Source: Agrobacterium tumefaciens (GTDB lineage: Bacteria > Pseudomonadota > Alphaproteobacteria > Rhizobiales > Rhizobiaceae). Taken from it: a DNA stretch of 64,000 bases. Below the pieces are notes generated by a model. The model was not told the DNA's origin. It ran no database searches and worked only from the letters and a program-made list of their open reading frames with translations. The stretch's first letter is position 1, and every line of letters starts with the position of its first letter. The position numbers and the translations under genes are program-made. This document shows, one piece after another, positions 50,021 to 59,379 of the stretch. Location: assembly GCF_005221325.1 (NCBI RefSeq), contig NZ_CP039889.1:62001-126000 (forward strand), in the 5' to 3' direction.

Positions 50021-50893
50021 TCATGCTTCGCGCGGATCGAGCGCGTCGCGCAGGCCGTCGCCCAAAAGATTGAAACCGATGACAACGAGGAAGATGGCGA
50101 TGCCGGGCCACATCGTCATCCACGGCGCCTGGCTGAGGAAATTCTTCGCGGTGTTCAGCATCGAACCCCATGAGGGCGCCGGCGCTTGCTGGCCAAGACC
50201 GAGGAAGGAAAGGCTCGCCTCTGCGATAATGGCGGTCGCCACCGTCAGCGTCGCCTGCACGATGATCGGGGCAAAGACATTCGGCAGGATGTAGCGGGTC
50301 ATGATATCGATGTGGTTGAGGCCGATGGACCTTGCGCCTTCGACATAATCCTCCATCTTAACGGCCAGCACCTGCCCGCGCGTCAGCCGCACGAAGATCG
50401 GCATGGCGGAAAGGCCGATGGCAATCATGGCATTAGTAAGGCTCGGGCCGAGGAAGGCGGCGAGCGCGATTGCCATGATCAGGAAGGGCATGGCGAGCAG
50501 CGCTTCGGTGATGCGGGAGATGACCATATCCACCCAGCCACCGAAATAACCGGCAATCAGCCCGAAGGGTACGCCGATGACCACCGCGATCATCACGGAG
50601 ACGACGCCCGCCATCAGCGAGGCGCGCGCGCCATAGATCATGCGCGAGAGAATATCGCGGCCGAGATCATCCGTGCCGAGCCAGTGGGCCGCCGACGGCG
50701 CCTTGCGGATGGCCGACCAACTGGTCGCAACCGGATCGGCAATCGGCAGGATCGGCGCGGCCATGGCAAGCACGGCGAAAAACAGCACGATGACCAAGCC
50801 GACAAGCGCCGACTTGTTGCGCTTCATTTTCTTCCAGGCGCGGCTTTCCTGCCGTGTCGCTGGGACGGAGAGGTTTTGATCGAGAACGGTCAT
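50021..50893 (-). CDS. Peptide-type ABC transporter permease (DppC/GsiD family)
   Basis: A 290-residue inner-membrane permease with about six helices. The EAA-type loop is E-G-A-R-S-I-G-L-N-H-I-D, and the N-terminal K-K-M-K-R-N-K-S-A-L-V-G-L and L-G-T-D-D-L-G-R-D-I-L-S-R are hallmarks of DppC-type subunits. The ATG at 50893 has TGAGG upstream. It follows the DppB-type permease by 10 bp. Confidence 0.88.
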   Translation of the reverse strand: MTVLDQNLSVPATRQESRAWKKMKRNKSALVGLVIVLFFAVLAMAAPILPIADPVATSWSAIRKAPSAAHWLGTDDLGRDILSRMIYGARASLMAGVVSVMIAVVIGVPFGLIAGYFGGWVDMVISRITEALLAMPFLIMAIALAAFLGPSLTNAMIAIGLSAMPIFVRLTRGQVLAVKMEDYVEGARSIGLNHIDIMTRYILPNVFAPIIVQATLTVATAIIAEASLSFLGLGQQAPAPSWGSMLNTAKNFLSQAPWMTMWPGIAIFLVVIGFNLLGDGLRDALDPREA

Positions 50894-50903
50894 GATTTCA
50901 GCC

Positions 50904-51851
50904 TCAGATCGTCGCCCTGAGGCGGGGGTTGAGCAGGACATAGGCAATATCGGCCAGAAGGTTCATGAGAATGAAACCAACTGCGGTGCAGAGCACGATG
51001 CCCTGCACGACGGCATAATCCCGAGTGAAGACGGCATCGACCGTCATCTTGCCGAAGCCGGGGATGGTGAATATCTGCTCCGTCAGAACCGCGCCGGCCA
51101 GCAATTCGCCGAAAAGCAGCGCCAAAAGCGTGATGACGGGCAGAAGCGCATTGCGGAAACTGTGCGACAGGATGATCTCGCGAGGCGAAAGCCCCTTGGC
51201 GCGGGCGGTGCGGATATAATCGGAACTCAAAACCGCCACCATCGCCGAGCGTGTATGGCGCATCAGCGTTGCCGCAAGCGCATTGCCCAGCACGAAGGCA
51301 GGCATGATCATGGTTTCGATGGAACGGACAGGATCGACGAAGATCGATTCATAACCGGATGCCGGCAGCCAACCCAGTTTCACCGACACCAAGAGGATGA
51401 GCATGATACCGAGCCAGAAATTCGGGATCGACAGGCCGGACAACGCCACGATATTGGCCGTATAGTCGATCCAGGTATTCTTCTTGACGGCGGCTAAAAT
51501 GCCGATCGGAATACCGATGACCATGGCGAAGAACATCGCCATGACAGCCAGCTGGATGGTGACCGGCAGCTTCTGGCCAATCAGTTCCAGCACCGGCTGG
51601 TTGGTGCGCAGCGAAATGCCGAAATCGCCGGTAACGACACCGCCGAGCCAGTTGAGATATTGCAGCGGCACGGGATCGTTGAGGCGATATTTCTCGCGCA
51701 GGAATTCAATCGTCGCGGGATCACGCTCCTCGCCCGCCATGGCAAGCACCGGATCGCCGGGAAGAAGTTTTTGCAGGGAGAAAACGAAGATGGAAATGAT
51801 CAGAAGCGTCGGGATCGCGACTAGAAGTCGCTTGCCGATATAAACAGGCAT
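50904..51851 (-). CDS. Peptide-type ABC transporter permease (DppB/GsiC family)
   Basis: A 315-residue inner-membrane permease beginning M-P-V-Y-I-G-K-R-L-L-V-A-I-P-T-L, typical of DppB-type subunits, with about six helices and the EAA-type loop R-T-A-R-A-K-G-L-S-P-R-E-I. The ATG at 51851 has GGGGGC upstream. The binding-protein gene precedes it by 67 bp. Confidence 0.88.
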   Translation of the reverse strand: MPVYIGKRLLVAIPTLLIISIFVFSLQKLLPGDPVLAMAGEERDPATIEFLREKYRLNDPVPLQYLNWLGGVVTGDFGISLRTNQPVLELIGQKLPVTIQLAVMAMFFAMVIGIPIGILAAVKKNTWIDYTANIVALSGLSIPNFWLGIMLILLVSVKLGWLPASGYESIFVDPVRSIETMIMPAFVLGNALAATLMRHTRSAMVAVLSSDYIRTARAKGLSPREIILSHSFRNALLPVITLLALLFGELLAGAVLTEQIFTIPGFGKMTVDAVFTRDYAVVQGIVLCTAVGFILMNLLADIAYVLLNPRLRATI

Positions 51852-51918
51852 GGCATTGCCCCCGTTTGGGTCCGGTCTTGGCGGCCGCACGGCAAGCCGT
51901 GCGGCCTGTTCGAAGCGA

Positions 51919-53427
51919 TCAGTCCTTGGAAACGCCGAGAAGGCGGATCATACCATCAGGCGAAGGCGCCCATCCCTTGACCTTGTTGGAAATGGCATAG
52001 GCATAGGGCTGGTGGCCGAGATAGATGATCGGCATGTCATCGTTGAGGATGACGCTTGCGGCATCGTATTTTTCCTTGCGCACTGCATCTTCGGTAGAGG
52101 CGCGCGCCTCGTTCAGCAGTTTGTCGACTTCAGGGTTGCAATATTTCACATCGTTGATGCCGCCCTTGCAGGTGACGAACTGGTGCAGGTTGCCGTCGGG
52201 ATCGATACGCCCCGACCAGTCGGAACGGCTGAGCTGGTAGTTGCCGGCGGTTTGCTCGGAAAGAAGCGTCGCAAATTCCGTCGCCTTCAGGGTGACATTG
52301 AAACCGGCTTCCGCCACCATCGATTGGATGACCTGCATCATCTGCGTCTGCGTGGTATTATTGGCGTGCTGAAGCTCGACATCGAGCGTCTCGTAACCCG
52401 CCTCTTTCATCAGCTGCTTGGCCTTGTCGATATCGCGCGGCGGCACGGCCAAGTTCTGGTTGAACCAGGGGCTTGTCGGCGGGAAAGCCTGATTGCCGGC
52501 CTTGGACGTACCCTCGAAGACGATCTGGCCAATCGCCTCGCGGTCGATCGCGTAGGAGAAGGCCTGGCGCAGGCGCTTGTCCTTGCCGAGCGGATTGTCG
52601 GCGCGCGCGCCATTGTTGATGTTGACATACATCGCCATGTAACCCGGCCCGATCACATCGGCATAGGTCAGCTTGGGGTCGTTCTTGACGGATTCCGCAT
52701 CTGACGCCGAAATGCGCTCGGCGATATCGAGGTCACCGGCACGAAGGTTTGCGAGCTTTACGGTCGTATCCGGGATCGGCAGATAGACGATTTTATCGAC
52801 AAGGATTTTGTCCTTGTCCCAATAGTCCGCGAATTTTTCGAGCACGATACGGTCCTGCTGGATGCGCTCGACGAATTTGAAAGGCCCGGCGCAGACCGGC
52901 TTGGAGCCGAAATTCGCGCCCAGTTCCTTGGCCGCCTTCGGCGCGACGATCATGCCGGCGCGGTCGGAAAGCTGCGCCAGCAGGGTAACGTCAGGTGTCT
53001 TCAGTGTGAACTTGACTTCCAGCGGTCCCGTCGCCTCAATCTTCTCGACAGAGGACAGCTCACTCTTGCGGCGGGATTCCGGCAGCGTCATGTTGCGCTC
53101 GATGGTCGCGACGACTGCAGCCGCATCCAGCGTCTCACCGTCGTGGAATTTGACACCATCACGGATTTTCATGGTCAGCACCTTGCCGCCCTCGGACCAG
53201 GCCCATTCGGTGGCAAGCTGCGGCACGATCTTCATGTCCTGCGAGATATCCACGAGCTTGTCGCACATGGCGGTGTAGACGATACGGCCAACGAAGGTGC
53301 GCGATTGCGCGGGGTCGAGCACATCGGCGTCATCGTTAAGGCCGATGCGCAATTCGGACGATAGCGCCGGTGCGGCCAGGAATGCGCTCGCCAAAAGCGC
53401 GGCGGTGAGTGTCTGGATTTTCTTCAT
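51919..53427 (-). CDS. Peptide-type ABC transporter substrate-binding protein (SBP_bac_5)
   Basis: A 502-residue periplasmic binding protein with a Sec signal peptide (1-22, M-K-K-I-Q-T-L-T-A-A-L-L-A-S). The mature part shows A-W-S-E-G-G-K-V-L-T-M-K-I-R-D-G-V-K-F-H-D-G, the family signature of DppA/GsiB proteins, and the R-Q-A-F-S-Y-A-I-D-R region. An AGAGGAA site precedes the ATG at 53427. Given the gamma-glutamyltransferase in the same operon, a gamma-glutamyl peptide or glutathione is the favoured ligand; this is inference. Confidence 0.9.
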   Translation of the reverse strand: MKKIQTLTAALLASAFLAAPALSSELRIGLNDDADVLDPAQSRTFVGRIVYTAMCDKLVDISQDMKIVPQLATEWAWSEGGKVLTMKIRDGVKFHDGETLDAAAVVATIERNMTLPESRRKSELSSVEKIEATGPLEVKFTLKTPDVTLLAQLSDRAGMIVAPKAAKELGANFGSKPVCAGPFKFVERIQQDRIVLEKFADYWDKDKILVDKIVYLPIPDTTVKLANLRAGDLDIAERISASDAESVKNDPKLTYADVIGPGYMAMYVNINNGARADNPLGKDKRLRQAFSYAIDREAIGQIVFEGTSKAGNQAFPPTSPWFNQNLAVPPRDIDKAKQLMKEAGYETLDVELQHANNTTQTQMMQVIQSMVAEAGFNVTLKATEFATLLSEQTAGNYQLSRSDWSGRIDPDGNLHQFVTCKGGINDVKYCNPEVDKLLNEARASTEDAVRKEKYDAASVILNDDMPIIYLGHQPYAYAISNKVKGWAPSPDGMIRLLGVSKD

Positions 53428-53505
53428 GTTCGTTCCTCTGGTCTGGTTATTTTGACTTTTTGTCATTGGCCGCCCCTTCCGGGACGACAGTTTTCATCCG
53501 TGGCC

Positions 53506-54267
53506 TCAGGAGGCCTCGGTCAGCGAATTATCGGCCTCGGCCGCATTGCCCTCCCCGGCGCTCTCCTCCAGAAAGCCGAGCGAGGTGGCGCGGATCAGCC
53601 TTTCCTGATGCATGAGAAGATGCTGGCGCATGGCTTCACCGGCGCGCGCCGGATCGCGGTCGGCGATAGCTTCGACAATGGCCATATGCTGTTCGAAAGA
53701 CGCCCTGCCGTTCGTGCCGCTGCGCCGGGCGAGCTCGCGGATCGACTGCCACGCATCGTCCTGGCGGATGCGGTTGACGACATCGAAGATCGACAGAAAG
53801 AGCTTGTTGCCGGCGCTCTGGGCGATCTGGCGGTGGAGCGAACCATCCCACAATTCCTTGGCATCGGCATCCGTGCTCTGCCCGGTCTTCTCAACAAGGG
53901 CGCGCATGCGCTCCACCTCGGCGGGCTTGGCGCGCATGGCCGCAAGCTGCGCCAGCTGCGGTTCGATGCGCAGACGCACCTCCATGATTTCCATGAAATC
54001 GGTGCCGGCAACCAATTCGGTGACTTGAGCGGACCAATCGTCGGGTTTTTCACCCACAAAGGTCCCGGCCCCCTGCCGGCGCCAGATCAGGCCCTCAGCT
54101 TCCAGAACCTCGAGAGCACGGCGGATCGAACGGCGACCGACATTAAAAGTCTCCGCAAAAGCCCGCTCCGTGGGCAGGCGGCCGTCTTTCGTAAGATCCT
54201 GCGTCTGAATATATTCACGCAGCTTCGCCAGAGCGTAATTGGAGTTGTCGTTAGGGTTTACCGTCAC
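53506..54267 (-). CDS. GntR/FadR-family regulator of the gamma-glutamyl importer operon
   Basis: A 253-residue regulator: winged helix at about 10-75 (L-P-T-E-R-A-F-A-E-T-F-N-V-G-R-R-S-I-R-R-A-L) and an all-helical FCD effector domain (about 90-235) with metal-type residues spread through E-V-R-L-R-I-E, H-R-Q-I-A and H-M-A-I-V-E-A. It is the first gene on the minus strand before the importer, 78 bp upstream of the binding protein, and has a 21-bp palindrome just before its GTG start. It probably represses itself and the operon until its effector binds. Confidence 0.87.
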   Translation of the reverse strand: MTVNPNDNSNYALAKLREYIQTQDLTKDGRLPTERAFAETFNVGRRSIRRALEVLEAEGLIWRRQGAGTFVGEKPDDWSAQVTELVAGTDFMEIMEVRLRIEPQLAQLAAMRAKPAEVERMRALVEKTGQSTDADAKELWDGSLHRQIAQSAGNKLFLSIFDVVNRIRQDDAWQSIRELARRSGTNGRASFEQHMAIVEAIADRDPARAGEAMRQHLLMHQERLIRATSLGFLEESAGEGNAAEADNSLTEAS

Positions 54268-54282
54268 GTCGCACCATTTATC

Positions 54283-54303
54283 GAACCAATCTTATATTGG
54301 TTC
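54283..54303. promoter_or_regulatory. Palindromic operator upstream of the GntR gene
   Basis: A perfect inverted repeat with 8-bp arms (GAACCAAT and ATTGGTTC) around a 5-base centre, 16 bp before the GntR start. Position and symmetry fit autoregulation by this protein. Confidence 0.65.
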
Positions 54304-54333
54304 ATTTTGGTGAGAAATTTTTGCGGAGGTCAA

Positions 54334-54368
54334 GCTCATTTTTGAGCGACAATAATTAGCGCTCAAAA
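54334..54368. promoter_or_regulatory. Overlapping inverted repeats upstream of the GntR gene
   Basis: Two alternative pairings share one strand: GCTCA/TGAGC (54334..54338 with 54343..54347) and TTTTGAGCG/CGCTCAAAA (54340..54348 with 54360..54368). The region lies between the GntR start and the stop of the aldose epimerase gene (54417). It may be a regulator site or an RNA structure ending the upstream transcript. Confidence 0.4.
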
Positions 54369-54416
54369 TATGGGCACATCGCGTTTTTTTGAATGGGAAC
54401 GATGCGGGCGCGGAGC

Positions 54417-55295
54417 CTAGTTGTTATCGGCGTCCTCGATCGAGAGCTGGATGCGCCCCGACAGATGCTCGCCGGGCGCTACTATCCTGAGACCCAGCCC
54501 TTCCCGCTGCGCCTGCGGTAAACCAAGTGTTCCCGCGGCCATGGAAACGGGCTCAAGGCAGAGATAGCGATCCATGCGGTGCACGGCGAGATCGCCGAAA
54601 ACGGGATCGGCCTCGATCAGCAGTGAAAACCTGTCGAATTGGACATGGGCATTTGACCAATCGGTGAAATGCAATGTGTATCCCGTTGCAGCCGGAATGG
54701 CAGCTTGTGGGCGAGGTATTGCCGCTTGGCCGGTAGGCACGTTCTGCGCGTCCAGAGGATATTGCAGCCTGGCGTCCGTCCGCGCATCGCCGCGCAGCCC
54801 GGCTGCCAGATAAGGATGCCAGCCCAGCGCCATCGGCGCGGGCACATCCGCGAGATTGGTGATCGACAGCTCCACGGTGAGGCCAGCGTCTTCAAGCAGG
54901 AAAGACTGCTCGGCGCGGAAGGAAAATGGCCATTCCCCGTCAGCCTCGTAGTCGAGGACCAACGCGACCCGATTTGAAGACAGATCGGAAACCTCCCAAG
55001 GGCGGCGGTGCGCCGGCCCATGCATGGCGTCGGGCGCTAGGGCTGGATGTGGAAGAAGATCATGGCGACTACCCGCATGCACGAACGAGCCGCCATAGAG
55101 CCGGTTGTGGTAGGGAAACAGCGGATAGGCACCGGCTCTCGGCCAGTTGAACGGCTCGAATTCCGGCTCGGTCGTGGGCACAAGAATATCGCCGTATTCC
55201 GAGTGGCGCAGATGCGTCATCCTGCCGCCCCATGCGGGGCAGATGCGGGCAGAAAGCTGCCCGCAGGTTATCGCAACCGTTTCAGGCAAAGGCAT
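54417..55295 (-). CDS. Aldose 1-epimerase family protein (galactose mutarotase-like)
   Basis: A 292-residue beta-sandwich protein. Typical mutarotase features are F-P-Y-H-N-R-L near residue 70 and the catalytic-His region A-L-G-W-H-P-Y-L near 160. It would speed interconversion of alpha and beta sugar anomers in the cytoplasm. The ATG at 55295 lies inside the last codons of the dehydratase gene (14-bp overlap), so the two are coupled and probably serve one sugar pathway. A longer frame to 55367 would overlap more and looks unlikely. Confidence 0.83.
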   Translation of the reverse strand: MPLPETVAITCGQLSARICPAWGGRMTHLRHSEYGDILVPTTEPEFEPFNWPRAGAYPLFPYHNRLYGGSFVHAGSRHDLLPHPALAPDAMHGPAHRRPWEVSDLSSNRVALVLDYEADGEWPFSFRAEQSFLLEDAGLTVELSITNLADVPAPMALGWHPYLAAGLRGDARTDARLQYPLDAQNVPTGQAAIPRPQAAIPAATGYTLHFTDWSNAHVQFDRFSLLIEADPVFGDLAVHRMDRYLCLEPVSMAAGTLGLPQAQREGLGLRIVAPGEHLSGRIQLSIEDADNN

Positions 55296-56469
55296 AGGAG
55301 CCGTCGGGCCGTTTCGGCACCCGTCTCTGCCAATGAATATAGCCATCTTCCTGCATGGCTTTTTCATCCATCTCGACGCCCCAGCCGGGGCGATCCGGCC
55401 TCAGTTCCAGATATCCGTCCTTCGGCAGATAGGGATCGACAACATAGCGGGTTTCATCCTCGCGTTTTTCAAGATCGGTGCCGCCGTAAACGTAGCACTG
55501 TCCTTTCGGTAGCCGGTATTCGAGAATACGGAAATTCTGCTGGGCAGCGGAGAAATGCACGTTGACGGCGGTGGCGAGCGGGCCCATCGGGTTATGCGGC
55601 GCGATGCTGACGAAGTGGGCTTCCGCAAGCGTGGCGATGCGGCGCATCTCCGAAATGCCGCCGACGACGCAGATATCGGGTTGAATGATATCTGCACCCT
55701 TCACTTGAAGAAGTCGCAGGAACTCGTTGCGATTATAGAGACTTTCACCCGTTGCCAACGTGCAGTTCAGCCCCTGTTTCAGGTCTCCCCACATCTCGAT
55801 GTTTTCCGGGCGCAAAGGCTCCTCGAAGAACAGCGGATCGTAAGGGGCAAGCGCGTTGCCAAGCTGGCGGGCGGCGGCAGGCTCGAAAATCTTGGCATGG
55901 GCATCAAACGCGATGTCGTAGTCTGGCCGCACGGTCTCGCGCAGCGAGCGGAAATATTCGGCCGAACTGCGCACCACTTCACCCCAGCGATGGGCGTGGA
56001 TATCGACGCGCCACGGGCTGAGCTTGAAGGCTGTGAAGCCCCAGTCCTCATTCAGACGGTCGAATTCTTCCTTTGCCGCCGGTGCGTCTGGGGCCGTGTA
56101 GACACCGGCATAGACCTTGACCCGGTCGCGCACTTCGCCGCCCAGCAGCTTGTAAACCGGCACGCCCGCTGCCTTGGCGGCAAGGTCCCAGAGGCAATGA
56201 TCGAGCGCCGAGATGGCCGAGAGACCGAGCGCGCCGGGCGGAAAGCGGTTCTGCTGGAGAAGGAGATTGTAGAGATATTCGACCCGCGTCGGATCCTGCC
56301 CGGCAAGAAAGCCGTAGAGGTAGTCCAGAACCGGCGGCAAGGCGAGATCGGGGCCGTGATTGTAACATTCCCCCCAGCCGGTCAGGCCGTCATCCGTATC
56401 GAGAGCGACGATGACGCGGGGACGGTCCTTGTCGCGGGTGACGAATACCCGCATGCGATCGATTTTCAT
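55282..56469 (-). CDS. Enolase-superfamily sugar-acid dehydratase, galactonate dehydratase-like
   Basis: A 395-residue member of the mandelate racemase/muconate lactonising group. Metal ligands read as D189 (A-F-D-A-H), E216 (F-F-E-E-P-L-R) and E242 (T-G-E-S), with H191 and H292 (A-P-H-N-P-M-G-P) as acid/base residues. The D-x-H pair and the spacing of the last Glu and His match, as I remember them, the D183/H185, E235 and H285 pattern of D-galactonate dehydratase. It would dehydrate an aldonate to a 2-keto-3-deoxy acid. The real substrate is not known. It lies between the importer ATPase (43 bp) and the aldose epimerase (overlap). Confidence 0.85.
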   Translation of the reverse strand: MKIDRMRVFVTRDKDRPRVIVALDTDDGLTGWGECYNHGPDLALPPVLDYLYGFLAGQDPTRVEYLYNLLLQQNRFPPGALGLSAISALDHCLWDLAAKAAGVPVYKLLGGEVRDRVKVYAGVYTAPDAPAAKEEFDRLNEDWGFTAFKLSPWRVDIHAHRWGEVVRSSAEYFRSLRETVRPDYDIAFDAHAKIFEPAAARQLGNALAPYDPLFFEEPLRPENIEMWGDLKQGLNCTLATGESLYNRNEFLRLLQVKGADIIQPDICVVGGISEMRRIATLAEAHFVSIAPHNPMGPLATAVNVHFSAAQQNFRILEYRLPKGQCYVYGGTDLEKREDETRYVVDPYLPKDGYLELRPDRPGWGVEMDEKAMQEDGYIHWQRRVPKRPDGSYAFA

Positions 56470-56512
56470 GCTTTAGTCTTCCTCATGAATAGTAGAACGA
56501 ACAGGCGCGGCG

Positions 56513-58237
56513 TCATCGCGCGACGGCCCCATTCTTGATCTCTGATGGTTCGACGTAGCGGAACCTTCGGGTACGATCCCTGTCTCTCGGGTCCGGGCGC
56601 GGAATGGCGGAAAGAAGCGCCTGCGTATAGGGATGGTCGGGCGCGTTGCAGACCTTTTCGGCCTCTCCCACTTCGACAAGCTTGCCGCGGTACATCACCC
56701 CGACGCGGTCGCACATGTAGCGGATAACGCCGATGTCATGGCTGATGAAGATGTAGGCGAGCCCCAGCTCGTCCTGCAGGCGCATCAAAAGATCCAGCAC
56801 CTGGAACCGCACCGAAACATCAAGCGCCGAGGTCGCCTCATCCGCCACGATGATGCGCGGCTTCAGCGTTATGGCGCGGGCGATGCCGATGCGTTGGCGC
56901 TGGCCGCCGGAAAAGGCGTGCGGGTAGCGTTCACGCCCGGCCGGCTCCAGCCCCACCTGCTCCATCAGGGCGCAGACACGCTCATCCAGTTCCCTGCCCC
57001 TGGCAATGCCGTTGACCAGCAACGGCTCACCGATCACCTGTGCCACCGTCATGCGCGGATTGAGCGAGCCGAACGGATCCTGAAAGACCATGCGCAACTC
57101 ACGCCGTGCGGCTTTCAGCTCGGCACCTTCGATCTTGGCCAGATCGACCACCGTGCCATCCGCCCGACGATAGCGCATCTCGCCGCCGGTCGGATCGTAA
57201 AGGCGCATGATCGAGCGGCCCATCGTGGTCTTGCCGGAACCGCTTTCGCCGACGATGCCGAGCGTCTCGCCGGGCAGCAATTTGATCGAGACGCCGTCCA
57301 GCGCCTTCATCTCACCGAAATGCATGGAGAGGTTATTCACCTCAAGGATGGGTGCTGCGGCAAGATCAAGCGGCGGGCGGGCGAGCCGGATTTCCGCTTT
57401 CTGCTCCAATTTCAGCACCGAGCCGATCAACATGCGAGTATAGGGGTCCTGCGGATTGTGGAATATCTCATCCACGGTGCCATATTCCTTGGCAACGCCA
57501 TGATGCATGACCAGCACGTCGTCGGCAATCTGCGCCACCACACCCATATCGTGGGTGATGAACAGCACCGCCATGCCATGCGCTTTTTGCAGCCTCGATA
57601 TCAGGTCGAGGATTTCGGCCTGTGTCGTCACATCAAGCGCCGTCGTCGGTTCGTCGGCGATCAAAAGCTGCGGTTTGCAGGCGAGCGCCATGGCGATCAT
57701 GGCGCGCTGGCGCATGCCGCCCGAATATTGGAAGGCGTAGCGATCCAGCGCCTTTTCAGGATTGGGAATTTCCACCTGCCGCAACAGCTCGATTGCTTCG
57801 GCCCTCGCCTGTGCCTTGCTCATTTTCAGATGCAGACGCAGAACCTCGGTAATCTGGTCTCCAACAGTGTGCACGGGTGAAAGCGACGACATCGGCTCCT
57901 GAAAGATCATCGCGATGTCAGCACCGCGCACCGAGCGGATGGCCCGGCTGCGCGGATCGAGCTTTGCCAGATCGAGCGACGTGCCATCGGCGCGGTTGAG
58001 GATGATCGAGCCGGACGCGATGCGGCCGGGGCTGTCGATGATCTGCAGGATCGAGCGGGCGGTGACGGATTTGCCGGAGCCGCTTTCACCAACGACGCAG
58101 AGCGTCTTGCCGGGATCGATGGAGAAGGACAGATCGTTGACCGCCCGGAAAATGCCGTTTCTGACCGGAAACTCGGTGACCAGATTGCGGACTTCGAGCA
58201 GTGGCTTGGTTGGCTTCATGGAGAGAATATCGCTCAT
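56513..58237 (-). CDS. Dual ABC ATPase of peptide/oligosaccharide-type importer
   Basis: A 574-residue tandem ATPase with two G-E-S-G-S-G-K Walker A motifs, signatures Y-S-G-G-M-R-Q-R-A and F-S-G-G-Q-R-Q-R-I, and Walker [13 protein letters not shown] and [12 protein letters not shown]. It is homologous to the other dual ATPase in this window. The ATG at 58237 has GTGAGG upstream; a GTG at 58249 overlapping the permease stop is an alternative. Its operon partners suggest a sugar-related rather than peptide substrate. Confidence 0.88.
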   Translation of the reverse strand: MSDILSMKPTKPLLEVRNLVTEFPVRNGIFRAVNDLSFSIDPGKTLCVVGESGSGKSVTARSILQIIDSPGRIASGSIILNRADGTSLDLAKLDPRSRAIRSVRGADIAMIFQEPMSSLSPVHTVGDQITEVLRLHLKMSKAQARAEAIELLRQVEIPNPEKALDRYAFQYSGGMRQRAMIAMALACKPQLLIADEPTTALDVTTQAEILDLISRLQKAHGMAVLFITHDMGVVAQIADDVLVMHHGVAKEYGTVDEIFHNPQDPYTRMLIGSVLKLEQKAEIRLARPPLDLAAAPILEVNNLSMHFGEMKALDGVSIKLLPGETLGIVGESGSGKTTMGRSIMRLYDPTGGEMRYRRADGTVVDLAKIEGAELKAARRELRMVFQDPFGSLNPRMTVAQVIGEPLLVNGIARGRELDERVCALMEQVGLEPAGRERYPHAFSGGQRQRIGIARAITLKPRIIVADEATSALDVSVRFQVLDLLMRLQDELGLAYIFISHDIGVIRYMCDRVGVMYRGKLVEVGEAEKVCNAPDHPYTQALLSAIPRPDPRDRDRTRRFRYVEPSEIKNGAVAR

Positions 58238-58245
58238 CCGGGGCC

Positions 58246-59370
58246 TCACTTGTTATAGGGGTCGGCTGCGTCGCGCAGACCGTCACCGAGCAGATTGAGC
58301 GCCATCACGGCAACGACAACAGCGACACCGGGCAGGAACAGCCACGGCGCGGTTGCTATCGAGCGGATGTTCTGCGCCTCGCGAAGCAGCACGCCCCAGG
58401 AAATCGTCGGCGGCTGAAGGCCAAGGCCAAGGAACGATAGCGAGGTTTCCGCAAGGATCATCGCCGGAACGGCCAGCGTGACCGAGGCGATGATATGGCT
58501 CGAAAAACTGGGTAGCATGTGGCGGAAGATGATGCGTCCTTCCGGCACGCCATCCAGCCGGGCGGCGGCCACGAACTCTTCGGTTCTGAGCGACAGGAAC
58601 CGACCGCGCACCACGCGGGCAAGCTGCGCCCAGCCGGTCAGGGAGAGGATGATGGTGATCATCATGTATTGAAGCGTTGCCGGCCAGCCCTGCGGCAGGG
58701 CGGCGGCCAGCGCCAGCCAGATGGGAATGGTGGGCAGCGACAGGACGAAGTCGATCACGCGCTGCATGACGAAATCGATGCGACCACCGTAATAACCGGA
58801 GATACCGCCGAGAACGACGCCCAGCAGCAGCGAGAAAAACACGCCGACGAGACCGATGGAAAGGGAAATCTGCGACCCCTGCACCACACGGCTGAAGACA
58901 TCGCGGCCGAGGCGATCCGCGCCGAAGAGAAAGAGCGGCCGCGTCTTGTCGGTGGAGGCCAGCAGATGGATATCCGTCGTGAACAGGCCAAACACGGAAT
59001 ATTCGTAACCGCGACCGAAAAGCTGGACCGGGATTTTCTTGGCCGTATCTTCGACGAACACGGCCGCCAGCGTTTCGGGGTTGCGCGTCAGCTTCAGCGG
59101 ATAATAGTGCAGTCCGAGCGAGAAACCGTCGGTCGTATCGATGAAATGCACGCGCTGCGGCGGATGGAAGGTGGCGCGGGCATTCTGCAGCACCGGATCG
59201 TTGATGGCGAAGAAACCGGGCAAGAGCGCCACGATATACATGGCGATGGTGACGAACAGGGCGGCCATGGCCAGCTTGTGGCGTTTGAAAGCCCACCAGA
59301 TGAGCTGCCACTGCGAGGCGACGGCGGCGCGGTCCGGCCGGGTATTGGTGGTGACGGCGATATCGCTCAT
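58246..59370 (-). CDS. Peptide/oligosaccharide-type ABC permease (DppC/YejE family, with long periplasmic insert)
   Basis: A 374-residue permease. After the first helix it has a roughly 100-residue periplasmic insert (about 60-150), as in the YejE-type and related subunits, before F-G-A-D-R-L-G-R-D-V-F-S-R and the remaining helices. The EAA-type loop is A-A-A-R-L-D-G-V-P-E-G-R. An AGGAGG site lies before the ATG. Binding-protein, permease and ATPase genes surround it in one operon. Confidence 0.88.
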   Translation of the reverse strand: MSDIAVTTNTRPDRAAVASQWQLIWWAFKRHKLAMAALFVTIAMYIVALLPGFFAINDPVLQNARATFHPPQRVHFIDTTDGFSLGLHYYPLKLTRNPETLAAVFVEDTAKKIPVQLFGRGYEYSVFGLFTTDIHLLASTDKTRPLFLFGADRLGRDVFSRVVQGSQISLSIGLVGVFFSLLLGVVLGGISGYYGGRIDFVMQRVIDFVLSLPTIPIWLALAAALPQGWPATLQYMMITIILSLTGWAQLARVVRGRFLSLRTEEFVAAARLDGVPEGRIIFRHMLPSFSSHIIASVTLAVPAMILAETSLSFLGLGLQPPTISWGVLLREAQNIRSIATAPWLFLPGVAVVVAVMALNLLGDGLRDAADPYNK

Positions 59371-59379
59371 GACGCCCTC

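Noticed and set aside
46405..58237. Recent duplication of the two peptide-type ABC operons
   Set aside because: The dual ATPases, permeases and binding proteins differ in length and sequence throughout, and the accessory enzymes are unrelated.
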